Shown one piece after another: positions 44,706-53,924 of a DNA stretch of 64,000 nt (within the stretch, counting starts at the first letter, position 1; every line of letters begins with the position of its first letter). Origin of the DNA: Bacillus sp. NTK074B (GTDB lineage: Bacteria > Bacillota > Bacilli > Bacillales > Bacillaceae_B); contig NZ_JAFKOH010000007.1 in the NCBI RefSeq assembly GCF_017303375.1, forward strand, positions 124,001-188,000. The letters run 5' to 3'. The notes under the pieces were generated by a model that was given only the letters and a program-made list of their open reading frames with translations, ran no database searches and had not been told where the DNA came from. The translations under genes and the position numbers were made by a program.

Positions 44706-45470
44706 CTAGCTCTCCCTCCACTTTATTTTTACTAAATTCCATTTACCATCATCATAATACCAGTAGGAAGTGGCCGTTCCAATGCCATCAGCATGATAGG
44801 CTCCGCTTATTTGCTGGTAACCTTTTAACCCTTTGCCGGATTTTCCGAATATCTTGGCTGGTTCGAAAAAGGAATATGGACCAACCATTAATTCCATTGG
44901 CTCATTTAATTTTCCATCGGTGTAAATTCCCAATCTTTCGTAATCCTCTTTCCGATCCCTCAAATCAATCGAGTAGGATTGATTAGTATCGACAAAGATA
45001 ATGGTTGCTTTGTACTGATCTTCAAATTGCGCTGTAATGGTCAGGGGTTCTGGTAGTCCGATATCCACCAGTTTATTATCTGCCAGTGTATGGAGAGCCA
45101 TAGTGTATAGGCCACCGCTTCCACCTGTTGCTGATGAATACAGCATATCCTTAATTCCATCATGATTTAAATCAACGAATTGGATTTTTGGTTCGTATCC
45201 ACCTTCATAATCAATACGGATGTCACTTCCCCTGGACGTTTTGATATCTGCCCAGATTTGTTTCATAAACAGGGTGTCAGGAGAATACGGAATCGCCTTG
45301 AGTGTGATGGTATCCTTCTTACCATCACCGGTTACATCCTTTTTATAAACAGATACCGTCATTTCATTCACCGGCTCTTTTTCCGGTGGTTGGGTTGAGA
45401 GATTTCCGGCTATGGCGTGGAGGGACATAACAAAGAAAGCACCGAATGCAAATAGTAATTCTTTTCTCAT
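44706..45470 (-). CDS. Secreted protein with calcium-binding-like Asp loops
   Basis: A 254-residue protein with a signal peptide (MRKELLFAFGAFFVMSLHAIAG). Two DxDGxxD-type loops are visible: DVTGDGKKDTITL (about 47-59) and DLNHDGIKDML (about 99-109), as in FG-GAP/VCBS or dockerin-like calcium sites. It has no lipobox Cys and no clear enzyme motif. The ATG has GGAGAGA upstream. It is probably an exported, calcium-binding protein of unknown role. Confidence 0.75.
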   Translation of the reverse strand: MRKELLFAFGAFFVMSLHAIAGNLSTQPPEKEPVNEMTVSVYKKDVTGDGKKDTITLKAIPYSPDTLFMKQIWADIKTSRGSDIRIDYEGGYEPKIQFVDLNHDGIKDMLYSSATGGSGGLYTMALHTLADNKLVDIGLPEPLTITAQFEDQYKATIIFVDTNQSYSIDLRDRKEDYERLGIYTDGKLNEPMELMVGPYSFFEPAKIFGKSGKGLKGYQQISGAYHADGIGTATSYWYYDDGKWNLVKIKWRES

Positions 45471-45539
45471 GATTCTCTCTCCTTGGCTGAAAAATTATTC
45501 AATATTATTTTCACCAAAGAAGGAAATTCTATGTAATGA

Positions 45540-45956
45540 TTATGGCTTTTCTTTTCTTATATAATCAAGTACTGCTTGGCGAATGAAGCTATTTCTTTCT
45601 CCTAGAGTTTGAATCATTTGCACCAGGTCATCTTTTGAGAAGCCTCTAATTTCAGCTGGAAAGGAGTTTGTTTCTTCCACCATAAACTCATTATGATCTT
45701 GCACGTAAAAAACAAGGGCTGCGATATGCTTACAGTAGCCATTAAAGGGACATGTACAAATACTGTTTTCAAACTGATCCAGATAAACAATGGTATCATA
45801 GTCATCCCCTTTTCCATTCACTATTCCATGAACATGGGTAGGAAATATGTCTGCATCCATGATTCGATTTTCTCTATAGTATGTCAATCCTCTTTTCATG
45901 ATGGTTTCATTGACGTGTATCTCCATTTCAATCATTAACTCGCTGAAATCACGCAT
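45540..45956 (-). CDS. SWIM zinc-finger protein
   Basis: A 138-residue protein with a SWIM motif, ICTCPFNGYCKHIAAL (C-x-C...C-x-H, about residues 68-83). SWIM domains bind DNA or protein and occur in Rad51 partners, transposases and helicases; here it stands alone with a short helical tail. GGAGGATGAC precedes the ATG. It is transcribed in the same direction as the genes on both sides. Function unknown. Confidence 0.82.
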   Translation of the reverse strand: MRDFSELMIEMEIHVNETIMKRGLTYYRENRIMDADIFPTHVHGIVNGKGDDYDTIVYLDQFENSICTCPFNGYCKHIAALVFYVQDHNEFMVEETNSFPAEIRGFSKDDLVQMIQTLGERNSFIRQAVLDYIRKEKP

Positions 45957-45985
45957 CCTGTCATCCTCCAGTATCCAAATTCAAT

Positions 45986-46015
45986 AAAGGACCAACCCCT
46001 CAAGGTTGGTCCTTT
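45986..46015 (-). terminator. alsT terminator
   Basis: AAAGGACCAACC pairs perfectly with GGTTGGTCCTTT (12 bp, 6-nt loop), directly after the alsT stop. Confidence 0.85.
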
Positions 46016-46019
46016 CATT

Positions 46020-47444
46020 CTATTTCTGTTCTGTTGCCTCAGGTTTAGCTTCCCAGCTCTCGATTCCTTTTAATCCACTAATAGAGTTGGAGTAGAAGAC
46101 GGGATCCTTCCCCTGCCTTTTTTGTTCCCTGTAATCTTTTAGTGCGGCTATGGATATCTTTGCAAGTAATGTGATGGCAATCAGGTTGATGATCGCCATC
46201 AGACCCATGAACAGATCTGCTAAGCTCCATACGATATCCAGTTTCACAACAGCTCCGAATATCACCATGCCGAGAACCGCAATGCGGTAAATGACTAAGG
46301 TAACGGGACTGTATTTGATAAACTCGATATTGGTTTCACCATAATAATAGTTTCCGATTATGGAACTGAACGCGAACAGGAATATGGCGACAGCGACAAA
46401 GGTATCCGCCCATGCCCCAACGTGGAAGCTTAGAGCTGCCTGTGTTAACTGAATGCCATCGATTCCGGTCGTATATTGATCAGATAGTATGATCATGAAG
46501 GCAGTTGCCGTACAGATAAGTAAAGTATCTGTGAAGACCCCCAGTGTTTGAATCAATCCTTGTTTGACAGGGTGTGTGACACCCGCAGATGCTGCAGCGT
46601 TAGGGGCACTACCCATACCCGCTTCATTTGAGAACAGGCCGCGTTTGATTCCCATCATGATTGCTGCTCCGACTCCACCGCTTGCTACTTCGCGAATACC
46701 GAATGCATTTTCAAAGATGACGACAAACATATCCGGGAGCATCGTAATGTTGGTAACTAAAATATAGAATGCAAGTATCAGATAAAGGACGGCCATAATC
46801 GGAACGACAATTTGGGTGACACTGGCGATTCGCTTGACTCCACCAAAGATAACAAGTGCAGTTAATACGGCCAGAATGATGCCGACTGTCATACGATCAA
46901 ATGAATACGCTTCTTCCATAGCAAGTGAAATTGTATTCGATTGTACGGAGTTAAATACAAGACCGAAACAGAATGTAATGATGACAGCGAACAGGATACC
47001 CATCCAGCGGGCATTCAATCCTTTTTCCATATAATAAGCAGGACCACCGCGGTAGCCGTCTTTTCCATCTTTCACTTTGTAAATCTGAGCAAGTGTACTT
47101 TCTACGAAGCTCGTTGCCCCACCAAGTAAGGCGATGAGCCACATCCAGAAAACAGCCCCAGGTCCTCCACCTGCGATGGCAGTCGCAACACCGGCAAGGT
47201 TACCGGTACCGACACGGGATGCCGTGCTGATCGTGAAAGCCTGGAAAGAAGAGATTCCTCGCTTTCCTTCCGAAGAAATGGTCGTTTTATCAGTTAATAG
47301 TCGCCCCATCTCACCTAAATACCTGAACTGTGCAAACTTTGTCCGTAAAGAGAAGTATAAACCAAGTCCGATTAAAGCCACAATCAGTATGTATGACCAC
47401 ATATAATCATTCAATGTACCTACTATACTAGTTAATAAATCCAT
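46020..47444 (-). CDS. alsT: Sodium:amino acid symporter AlsT (AGCS family)
   Basis: A 474-residue alanine/glycine:cation symporter with about eleven membrane segments. Signatures: SSFQAFTISTASRVGTGNLAGVATAIA in parts, GGPGAVFWMW, RGLFSNEAGMGSAPNAAA. B. subtilis AlsT, which I recall as lying next to parC, is a glutamine transporter. A GGGGGG ribosome site lies upstream of the ATG. Two 13-bp palindromes 140-175 bp upstream may control it. The exact amino acid carried is not shown by sequence. Confidence 0.88.
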   Translation of the reverse strand: MDLLTSIVGTLNDYMWSYILIVALIGLGLYFSLRTKFAQFRYLGEMGRLLTDKTTISSEGKRGISSFQAFTISTASRVGTGNLAGVATAIAGGGPGAVFWMWLIALLGGATSFVESTLAQIYKVKDGKDGYRGGPAYYMEKGLNARWMGILFAVIITFCFGLVFNSVQSNTISLAMEEAYSFDRMTVGIILAVLTALVIFGGVKRIASVTQIVVPIMAVLYLILAFYILVTNITMLPDMFVVIFENAFGIREVASGGVGAAIMMGIKRGLFSNEAGMGSAPNAAASAGVTHPVKQGLIQTLGVFTDTLLICTATAFMIILSDQYTTGIDGIQLTQAALSFHVGAWADTFVAVAIFLFAFSSIIGNYYYGETNIEFIKYSPVTLVIYRIAVLGMVIFGAVVKLDIVWSLADLFMGLMAIINLIAITLLAKISIAALKDYREQKRQGKDPVFYSNSISGLKGIESWEAKPEATEQK

Positions 47445-47583
47445 AAATGTTCCCCCCGGTTGATTTTGTTTATGACAAATAATGTATGAACATATGTATG
47501 TTTACCCATTCAGACACTGTTTTAATCTATCAAAAATAAGATATTCCTTCAACTGATAAATTCATATTGCTGAAAGAATATTA

Positions 47584-47620
47584 ATTGTAGTACAATTATA
47601 TGCCGACATTGTACTACAAT
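47584..47620 (-). promoter_or_regulatory. Twin 13-bp palindromes upstream of alsT
   Basis: ATTGTAGTACAAT (47584-47596) and ATTGTACTACAAT (47608-47620) are palindromes of the same arms, with centres 24 bp apart. They look like a double operator for a dimeric repressor, perhaps of the GntR type. No regulator gene is nearby. Confidence 0.45.
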
Positions 47621-47667
47621 TACGAATGAATATGCACTATTCATTTATAATGGTCATCTCCAGCAAA

Positions 47668-47697
47668 AAAACGACCAAAATTTCTTCTGGTCGTTTT
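47668..47697 (-). terminator. parC terminator
   Basis: AAAACGACCA pairs with TGGTCGTTTT; on the minus strand a run of T residues follows the stem. Confidence 0.88.
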
Positions 47698-47705
47698 GAT
47701 GAATG

Positions 47706-50144
47706 CTATTCTTTTGTTTCAGGCAGCAATGATTCTGTCCACGTTTCACATACAGATCCGCTGTCTCCCTCGTCGATCACAAATGATCCATTCGAATAGC
47801 GGTCATTTGGTCTGAGGTCTGTAATCTTTACCTCTTCATACTTGCCTTTTTTCGTCATCAGTCCTACTTTGTCCGTATCTTTCACAACTTCTATACTCAC
47901 AACGCGATGAGGATTCGATTTCAATTCTCTAAGCATAATGACTCCACGTTTGGCACGGGATGTCTTTTCGAATTCGGCTAATTTCATTTTCTTCACGGCC
48001 CCACGCTGGGTTGCTAAGAAAATATAATCCTTCGTTGGATTTTTCACGATCTTACCCGATACAACAAAATCGTCTTCCTTAAGGTTAATCCCCTTCACTC
48101 CCGCTGCTCTTGGTCCTACTATATTTACATCTTCTTCTGAGAACCATAGTCCATAGCTTAAATGTGTAGCGATGAATACATCATGTGATCCATCTGTTAA
48201 GTAGACCTCTAAGAGCTCATCGTCACCTTTTAGGTTAATCCCGACAAGTGGACGGGAGTAACGCTGCGCTTTGTATTGAGGCAGTTCGGATCTCTTGATC
48301 ATACCGTTCTTAGTTACAAACAGTAAATAGTGGGCAGGATCAAATTCTTTAATCGGAATCGCTTTGAGAACCTGTTCATCCCGATCGATCGGCACGATGT
48401 TCCCTACATGCTGACCAAGGTCTTTCCAACGAATATCCGGTAGCTCATGGACTGGGCAATAGATGTAATTCCCTTTGTTTGTAAACACTAGAAGGACATC
48501 GGTTGTATTCATTTCAAATTGGCCCAGGAGCCTGTCCGTTTCTTTCATAGCAAGATCCTGACCGTTTGAAGCAGAATAGGAACGAAGGCTTGTACGTTTC
48601 ATGTAACCATCACGGGTCACTGTTACCATGACATCTTCGCTCGCTATCAGAACTTCAAGGTTAATCTTGATTTCCTCTATTTTATCTTCAATTTGCGTCC
48701 TTCTCTCGTCAGCGAATTGCTTTTTAATGCCCTTAAGTTCTTTTTTAATGACACTATAAAGCTTATTTTCACTTTCAAGGATAGACGTCAGTTCTGCAAT
48801 CGTTTCCGCCAATTCTTCCGCTTCCGCCTGAAGTGCTGTGATATCGGTATTCGTTAAGCGGTATAGCTGCAAACTGACAATCGCTTCCGATTGGGCTTCT
48901 GTAAATTGGAATTTTTGAATTAAGTTATCCTTTGCATCCCGCTTGTCCCTCGATGCACGAATTGTTGCGATGACCTGATCCAAGATAGACAGTGCTTTCA
49001 TCAGACCTTCGACAATGTGCTGGCGGTCCTTCGCTTTATTTAAATCGTGTTTCGTACGGTTGGTCACCACTTCTTTTTGGTGCTGAATGTACGCGTCCAA
49101 TAGTTCACGGAGTCCCATCAGTTTAGGACGGCGATTATGTATGGCAACCATATTAAAATTATAGGTGATTTGAAGATCACTGTTTTTATAAAGGTAGTTC
49201 AGAACACCGGTTGCATCTGCATCCTTTTTTAACTCTACCACGACGCGCATTCCATCGCGATCGGTTTCATCCCGTACTTCTGCAATCCCTTCCACTTTAC
49301 GATCTACGCGGAATTCATCCATTTTCTTAACGAGATTTGCTTTATTTATTTCATAAGGGATTTCTGTTATGACAATCTGCTGTTTACTTCCACGGATATT
49401 CTCTATATCCGCTTTCCCTCTTACCACAATTTTTCCTTTTCCTGTTTCATAGGCTTTCTTTATGCCGTCTACCCCTTGGATGATACCGCCTGTAGGGAAA
49501 TCAGGTCCCTTTAAGACCGTCATGAGGTCATCTACAGTACTATCCGGCTTTTCCATCCGCATGATGGCGGCATCAATGACTTCATTAAGGTGATGAGGCG
49601 GGATGTCGGTTGCATACCCTGCCGAAATACCAGTAGACCCGTTGACTAAAAGGTTCGGGAAACGGGATGGTAAAACGGTCGGTTCACTTGATGTATCATC
49701 AAAGTTTGGAACAAAGTCCACTGTTTTCTTATCGATATCACGCAAGAGCTCCATGGAAATCGCAGAAAGGCGTGCTTCTGTATAACGCATTGCTGCTGGA
49801 GGGTCTCCGTCAATGCTGCCGTTATTTCCATGCATTTCAACCAGGTAGTTGCGGACCTTCCACGTTTGACTCATACGGACCATGGCATCATAGACAGACG
49901 TGTCACCATGGGGATGATAGTTCCCAATTACGTTACCAACGGTTTTCGCTGATTTCCGGAATCCTTTTTCCTGAGTGTTCCCATCTACATACATTGCGTA
50001 AAGAATACGTCTTTGTACCGGTTTCAATCCGTCTCGCGCATCTGGCAGTGCACGCTCCTGGATAATATATTTACTATAACGTCCAAATCGGTCGCCAAGC
50101 ACCTCTTCCAGAGGTAAATCTTGATATCTTTCCACTGTTGTCAT
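47706..50144 (-). CDS. parC: DNA topoisomerase IV subunit A ParC
   Basis: An 812-residue type IIA topoisomerase A subunit. The catalytic Tyr121 is in AAMRYTEARLS; the quinolone region reads NYHPHGDTSVYDAMVRMSQ, with Thr82 and Asp86 at the places equivalent to S. aureus GrlA Ser80 and Glu84. A C-terminal beta-pinwheel of GyrA-box-like repeats follows from about residue 500. With ParE it unlinks daughter chromosomes. It begins 3 nt after the parE stop and is co-transcribed with it. Confidence 0.95.
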   Translation of the reverse strand: MTTVERYQDLPLEEVLGDRFGRYSKYIIQERALPDARDGLKPVQRRILYAMYVDGNTQEKGFRKSAKTVGNVIGNYHPHGDTSVYDAMVRMSQTWKVRNYLVEMHGNNGSIDGDPPAAMRYTEARLSAISMELLRDIDKKTVDFVPNFDDTSSEPTVLPSRFPNLLVNGSTGISAGYATDIPPHHLNEVIDAAIMRMEKPDSTVDDLMTVLKGPDFPTGGIIQGVDGIKKAYETGKGKIVVRGKADIENIRGSKQQIVITEIPYEINKANLVKKMDEFRVDRKVEGIAEVRDETDRDGMRVVVELKKDADATGVLNYLYKNSDLQITYNFNMVAIHNRRPKLMGLRELLDAYIQHQKEVVTNRTKHDLNKAKDRQHIVEGLMKALSILDQVIATIRASRDKRDAKDNLIQKFQFTEAQSEAIVSLQLYRLTNTDITALQAEAEELAETIAELTSILESENKLYSVIKKELKGIKKQFADERRTQIEDKIEEIKINLEVLIASEDVMVTVTRDGYMKRTSLRSYSASNGQDLAMKETDRLLGQFEMNTTDVLLVFTNKGNYIYCPVHELPDIRWKDLGQHVGNIVPIDRDEQVLKAIPIKEFDPAHYLLFVTKNGMIKRSELPQYKAQRYSRPLVGINLKGDDELLEVYLTDGSHDVFIATHLSYGLWFSEEDVNIVGPRAAGVKGINLKEDDFVVSGKIVKNPTKDYIFLATQRGAVKKMKLAEFEKTSRAKRGVIMLRELKSNPHRVVSIEVVKDTDKVGLMTKKGKYEEVKITDLRPNDRYSNGSFVIDEGDSGSVCETWTESLLPETKE

Positions 50145-50147
50145 GTA

Positions 50148-52118
50148 TTACCCCTCCTCTGCGACCGTAATGTTTTCATTTTCCAAAATGCTTCCGTCTT
50201 CTTCCAAACCAAACGCAACATTGCTTTCAATCCATTTACGGCGTGGTTCTACTTTATCACCCATAAGCGTAGTAACTCGGCGTTCAGCACGTGCAGCATC
50301 GTCTATCCGTACGCGAATCAACGCCCGAGTTTCCGGATCCATCGTCGTTTCCCATAACTGATCGGCGTTCATTTCTCCGAGCCCTTTATAGCGCTGAATC
50401 ATATATCCCTTTCCGACTTTGGAAATGGCCCCTTGAAGCTCATCATCCGTCCAAGCATATTCAAGCTTCTCTTTCTTTCCTGTTCCCTTACTTACCTTGT
50501 ATAAGGGAGGAAGAGCAATATACACTTTCCCGGCTTCTAATAACGGCTTCATGTAGCGGTAGAAGAAGGTCAACAGTAGCACCTGTATATGAGCACCATC
50601 CGTATCAGCATCGGTCATGATGACGATTTTGTCATAGTTGATGTCATCTACATTGAATTCGGGTCCGACTCCGCCTCCAATCGCATGAATGATTGTATTG
50701 ATTTCTTCATTTTTGAAGATATCCTGTAATTTTGCCTTTTCTGTGTTTATGACTTTTCCTCTCAGGGGAAGGATAGCCTGGAATTTACGGTCACGTCCCT
50801 GTTTGGCAGAACCTCCTGCAGAGTCACCCTCCACAAGATACAGTTCATTACGCTGAGGATTTCTCGATTGAGCCGGCGTTAATTTGCCTGAAAGAACCGT
50901 TTCAGATCTCTTCCGTTTCTTACCGTTTCGAGCATCCTCCCTTGCTTTACGTGCGGCTTCACGGGCCTGCGCCGCTTTGATGGATTTCCTGATCAGTAGG
51001 GAACTTGTATCAGGATTCTCTTCTAAGAAATATAGAAGGTGCTCCGATACGACAGCATCCACTGCGGATCTCGCTTCACTTGTGCCTAGCTTTCCTTTCG
51101 TTTGACCCTCAAACTGAAGGAGGTGTTCGGGTATGCGTACGGATACGATGCTAGCAAGACCTTCACGAATATCAGTACCCTCTAAGTTTTTATCACGGTC
51201 TTTCAGGATACCTGCTTTCCGTGCATATTCGTTGAAGACCCGGGTCATTGCCGTCTTGGCACCTGCTTCGTGGGTTCCGCCGTCTTTCGTACGAACATTG
51301 TTTACAAACGAAAGGATGTTTTCAGAGAACCCATCATTAAATTGGAATGCAAATTCCACTTCAATCGTATGATTTTCTCCTTCAAAGAAAGCCACTGTAT
51401 GAAGGACGTCTTTTTCTTCATTTAAGTATTGAACGAATGCCTGAATTCCGCTTTCAAAGTGAAAGACTTCTCTTTGATCATGACGTTCATCGATGATTTC
51501 AATCTTTAACCCTTTAAGCAGGAAGGCAGATTCTCTTAGACGCTCACAAAGCGTTTCGTAATTATAGGTGATAGTACTAAAAATCTCAGGATCAGGTTTG
51601 AAATGAATACATGTTCCGGATTTCTTTGTTTTGCCGATTTTTTCAAGAGTAGTTTCAGGCTTTCCGCCATTTAAGAAGCGCTGTTCATATTTCATCCCGT
51701 CACGCTCAATTGTGACAACAAGCCATTCAGACAGAGCGTTTACAACTGAGGCACCAACACCATGCAGCCCACCACTTGTCTTGTATCCACCTTGACCAAA
51801 TTTCCCTCCCGCATGAAGAACGGTCAAGATGACCTCAGGAGTAGGCTTTCCAAGCTTATGCATCCCTGTTGGCATGCCCCGGCCTTTATCCTGTACAGAG
51901 ATGCTATTATCCTTATGTATCGTAACAATAATCTCGTTTCCGAAGCCTGCCAGCGCTTCATCAACCGAGTTATCGACAATTTCGTATACTAAATGATGCA
52001 AGCCTCTTGAATCTGTAGAGCCTATATACATACCAGGTCTCTTACGGACGGCTTCTAAGCCTTCTAATACTTGTATGGCATCATCATTGTAATCCATGGT
52101 CTTATTCTGGTTGGCCAC
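50148..52118 (-). CDS. parE: DNA topoisomerase IV subunit B ParE
   Basis: A 656-residue GHKL ATPase subunit. Motifs: LEGLEAVRKRPGMYIGS, IVDNSVDEALAG, GRGMPTGMHKLGKPTPEVI, TSGGLHGVGASVVNALS, and in the TOPRIM domain VEGDSAGGSAKQGRD and MTDADTDGAHI. GTG 52118 is preferred because AAAGGGGAA lies 7 nt upstream, whereas ATG 52124 touches that site. A LexA box lies about 90 bp upstream. Confidence 0.95.
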   Translation of the reverse strand: MANQNKTMDYNDDAIQVLEGLEAVRKRPGMYIGSTDSRGLHHLVYEIVDNSVDEALAGFGNEIIVTIHKDNSISVQDKGRGMPTGMHKLGKPTPEVILTVLHAGGKFGQGGYKTSGGLHGVGASVVNALSEWLVVTIERDGMKYEQRFLNGGKPETTLEKIGKTKKSGTCIHFKPDPEIFSTITYNYETLCERLRESAFLLKGLKIEIIDERHDQREVFHFESGIQAFVQYLNEEKDVLHTVAFFEGENHTIEVEFAFQFNDGFSENILSFVNNVRTKDGGTHEAGAKTAMTRVFNEYARKAGILKDRDKNLEGTDIREGLASIVSVRIPEHLLQFEGQTKGKLGTSEARSAVDAVVSEHLLYFLEENPDTSSLLIRKSIKAAQAREAARKAREDARNGKKRKRSETVLSGKLTPAQSRNPQRNELYLVEGDSAGGSAKQGRDRKFQAILPLRGKVINTEKAKLQDIFKNEEINTIIHAIGGGVGPEFNVDDINYDKIVIMTDADTDGAHIQVLLLTFFYRYMKPLLEAGKVYIALPPLYKVSKGTGKKEKLEYAWTDDELQGAISKVGKGYMIQRYKGLGEMNADQLWETTMDPETRALIRVRIDDAARAERRVTTLMGDKVEPRRKWIESNVAFGLEEDGSILENENITVAEEG

Positions 52119-52206
52119 GAACATTCCCCTTTCAAAACTTCTCTAACCATAATATCTGGGTTCTTGTAAGCTATTATTGGTTATGTATCTATTAACTATA
52201 ACACAA

Positions 52207-52218
52207 GAACGTTTGTTC
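52207..52218 (-). promoter_or_regulatory. LexA (SOS) box of parE-parC
   Basis: GAACGTTTGTTC fits GAAC-N4-GTTC exactly. On the minus strand TATAGT lies just downstream as a -10 element. As I recall, parE-parC belongs to the LexA regulon in B. subtilis too. Confidence 0.7.
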
Positions 52219-52354
52219 GTTTACCTGTTTTGGTCATTTTGAGGTAAACCACTATTGCTTATTGTAGCGTTTTATTTGATTTTCGCAAATGGTATTTCCG
52301 TGATCCGGCTTAAATACCATTTGTTCCTCGTCCTGATTTAAGAGCGGACAGTCC

Positions 52355-52385
52355 GTAAAAAAACAAGCGGTAAGAGCCGCTTGTT
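52355..52385 (-). terminator. yneT terminator
   Basis: AACAAGCGG pairs with CCGCTTGTT; seven T residues follow on the minus strand. Confidence 0.88.
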
Positions 52386-52396
52386 ACGAGTGAAAA

Positions 52397-52804
52397 TTAT
52401 TTGGTTAAAGCATGTTCAACCTTAATACAGCGATCCATAATGACTGTATACCCTCGTTCTTTTAAAAAGCGATAAGCCTCTTCATTCTCTACACCTAGTT
52501 GTGCCCAAAATACGTTAGAATCAATTTTATCAAATTCTTCCGCGATTTGTGGCAAAAATTCTGACCGGCGAAATACATTAACGATATCAACTGGTCCATC
52601 AATGTCCTGGAGTGAAGATACAGCCTTGACCCCTAAGGCCGACTCAATGGTAGGGTTCACTGGAATGATGTCATATCCCTGATCCTGCATCGCCTTAGAA
52701 ACCATATAAGATGTGCGTGCTGGATTATCACTTAAACCAATCACTGCAATACGCTTGGATTGTTTGAGTATGCTTCCAATTTCATTTCGGGATGGATTTT
52801 CCAT
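52397..52804 (-). CDS. yneT: CoA-binding domain protein YneT
   Basis: A 135-residue Rossmann-fold protein of the CoA_binding_2 family. Motifs: KRIAVIGLSDNPARTSYMV and VDIVNVFRRSEFLPQI, then VFWAQLGVENEEAY. Such single-domain proteins bind CoA or acyl-CoA; the role is not known. In B. subtilis yneT also lies next to parE. GGAGTTG lies upstream of the ATG. Confidence 0.87.
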   Translation of the reverse strand: MENPSRNEIGSILKQSKRIAVIGLSDNPARTSYMVSKAMQDQGYDIIPVNPTIESALGVKAVSSLQDIDGPVDIVNVFRRSEFLPQIAEEFDKIDSNVFWAQLGVENEEAYRFLKERGYTVIMDRCIKVEHALTK

Positions 52805-52922
52805 AAATGTTCACAACTCCTTCATGCCTTTTACTCTTCAACTGTTTCTTAAGTCCTATTCTTCTTTTATACCATATTTTCCTTTAATATTTCAAAAATT
52901 TATAAAATTGTTTAAATAAAAG

Positions 52923-52992
52923 GAAGTGTCAGGAAGAAATCAGGGAGCAATTTTGTAAGAACAATCAGCTCCTTTTCCGTGCCTGACACTTC
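52923..52992 (-). terminator. Long GAAGTGTCAGG hairpin after the opu genes
   Basis: GAAGTGTCAGG (52923-52933) pairs with CCTGACACTTC (52982-52992), with an inner GGAGC/GCTCC helix. It lies just after the stop of the binding-protein gene. Confidence 0.65.
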
Positions 52993-53000
52993 TATGATCC

Positions 53001-53900
53001 TTACTTTTCGATCAAGCCTTTGGAAATAAGGAAATCACGTGCTACGTCTTTGGGATCCTGCTTATCCATATCGACTTTGGCATTCAACTCACTCATCTCT
53101 TCTTCAGAGATCTTTCCTGCTAATTCATTCAGCACTTTTTCGACTTCAGGATGTTCTTTCAGTACTTCTTGACGAATGATTGGGGCAGCATCGTACGGAG
53201 GGAAAAATCCTTTGTCATCAGTCGTTGTTTTCAAGTTGTAACGTTGTATTCTTCCGTCTGTAGTAAACGCTGGAATAATGTCTACATCTCCGTTTTTAAC
53301 CGCTTCATACATAATATTAGGATCAAAGCTTTCTTTTTCTTTAAATTCGAAACCATACTCTTTAGAGAAAGCCTCGTACCCGTCCCCTTCACGCTCATAG
53401 AACTGATGAGGTGCACCGAAGCTCAGATCCTTGGAAAGAGGGACAATGTCAGAGAAAGTCTTAGCATCAAAATCCTGATTCTTTGTATAGGCGAGAGTAT
53501 ACGTATTCTCAAAACCTAACGGCTTCAACCAGGTAACATCAAACTTTTTTTCGTATCCTTTGCGCACTTGTGAAAGGATTTCATCTGCTGATGCGCCTTT
53601 CTTGGCTTGTTCTTTCAGTACAGCTTCTAGGCCAGTACCTGTATATTCCACATAAACGTCAATGTCTCCTTTTTCAAGAGCGGGTGTAAGGATCGAGACT
53701 TCTCCTAATCCTTCTTCAACTTTCACATCCAAATCTGTTTTTTCTTTGAGAAGTTCCGCCATCATCTGAGTCAGAATGAACTGCTCGGTCCACATTTTTC
53801 CTGACACTGTGATGGTATCTTTTCCGCCTCCATTTCCGCAACCTGAGATCACGATGGATAATACGATTAATAATATGAATGGTTGTAATTTCTTTTTCAT
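53001..53900 (-). CDS. Osmoprotectant ABC transporter binding lipoprotein (OpuCC/OsmF-like)
   Basis: A 299-residue substrate-binding lipoprotein: signal peptide with lipobox VISGC (Cys21), then SGKMWTEQFILTQMMAELL, VYVEYTGTGLEAVL and DIIPAFTTDGRIQRYNL, typical of the OpuAC/OpuCC family for glycine betaine, choline or carnitine. GGAGAATAAG lies upstream of the ATG. It is the last gene of a three-gene unit (ATPase, permease, binding protein). Confidence 0.88.
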   Translation of the reverse strand: MKKKLQPFILLIVLSIVISGCGNGGGKDTITVSGKMWTEQFILTQMMAELLKEKTDLDVKVEEGLGEVSILTPALEKGDIDVYVEYTGTGLEAVLKEQAKKGASADEILSQVRKGYEKKFDVTWLKPLGFENTYTLAYTKNQDFDAKTFSDIVPLSKDLSFGAPHQFYEREGDGYEAFSKEYGFEFKEKESFDPNIMYEAVKNGDVDIIPAFTTDGRIQRYNLKTTTDDKGFFPPYDAAPIIRQEVLKEHPEVEKVLNELAGKISEEEMSELNAKVDMDKQDPKDVARDFLISKGLIEK

Positions 53901-53924
53901 TCTTATTCTCCTTTGAATTATGGT

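Noticed and set aside
50121-52000. Several plus-strand open frames of 60-130 codons opposite parC and parE
   Set aside because: They lie wholly inside strongly conserved genes on the other strand and lack ribosome sites; they are shadows.
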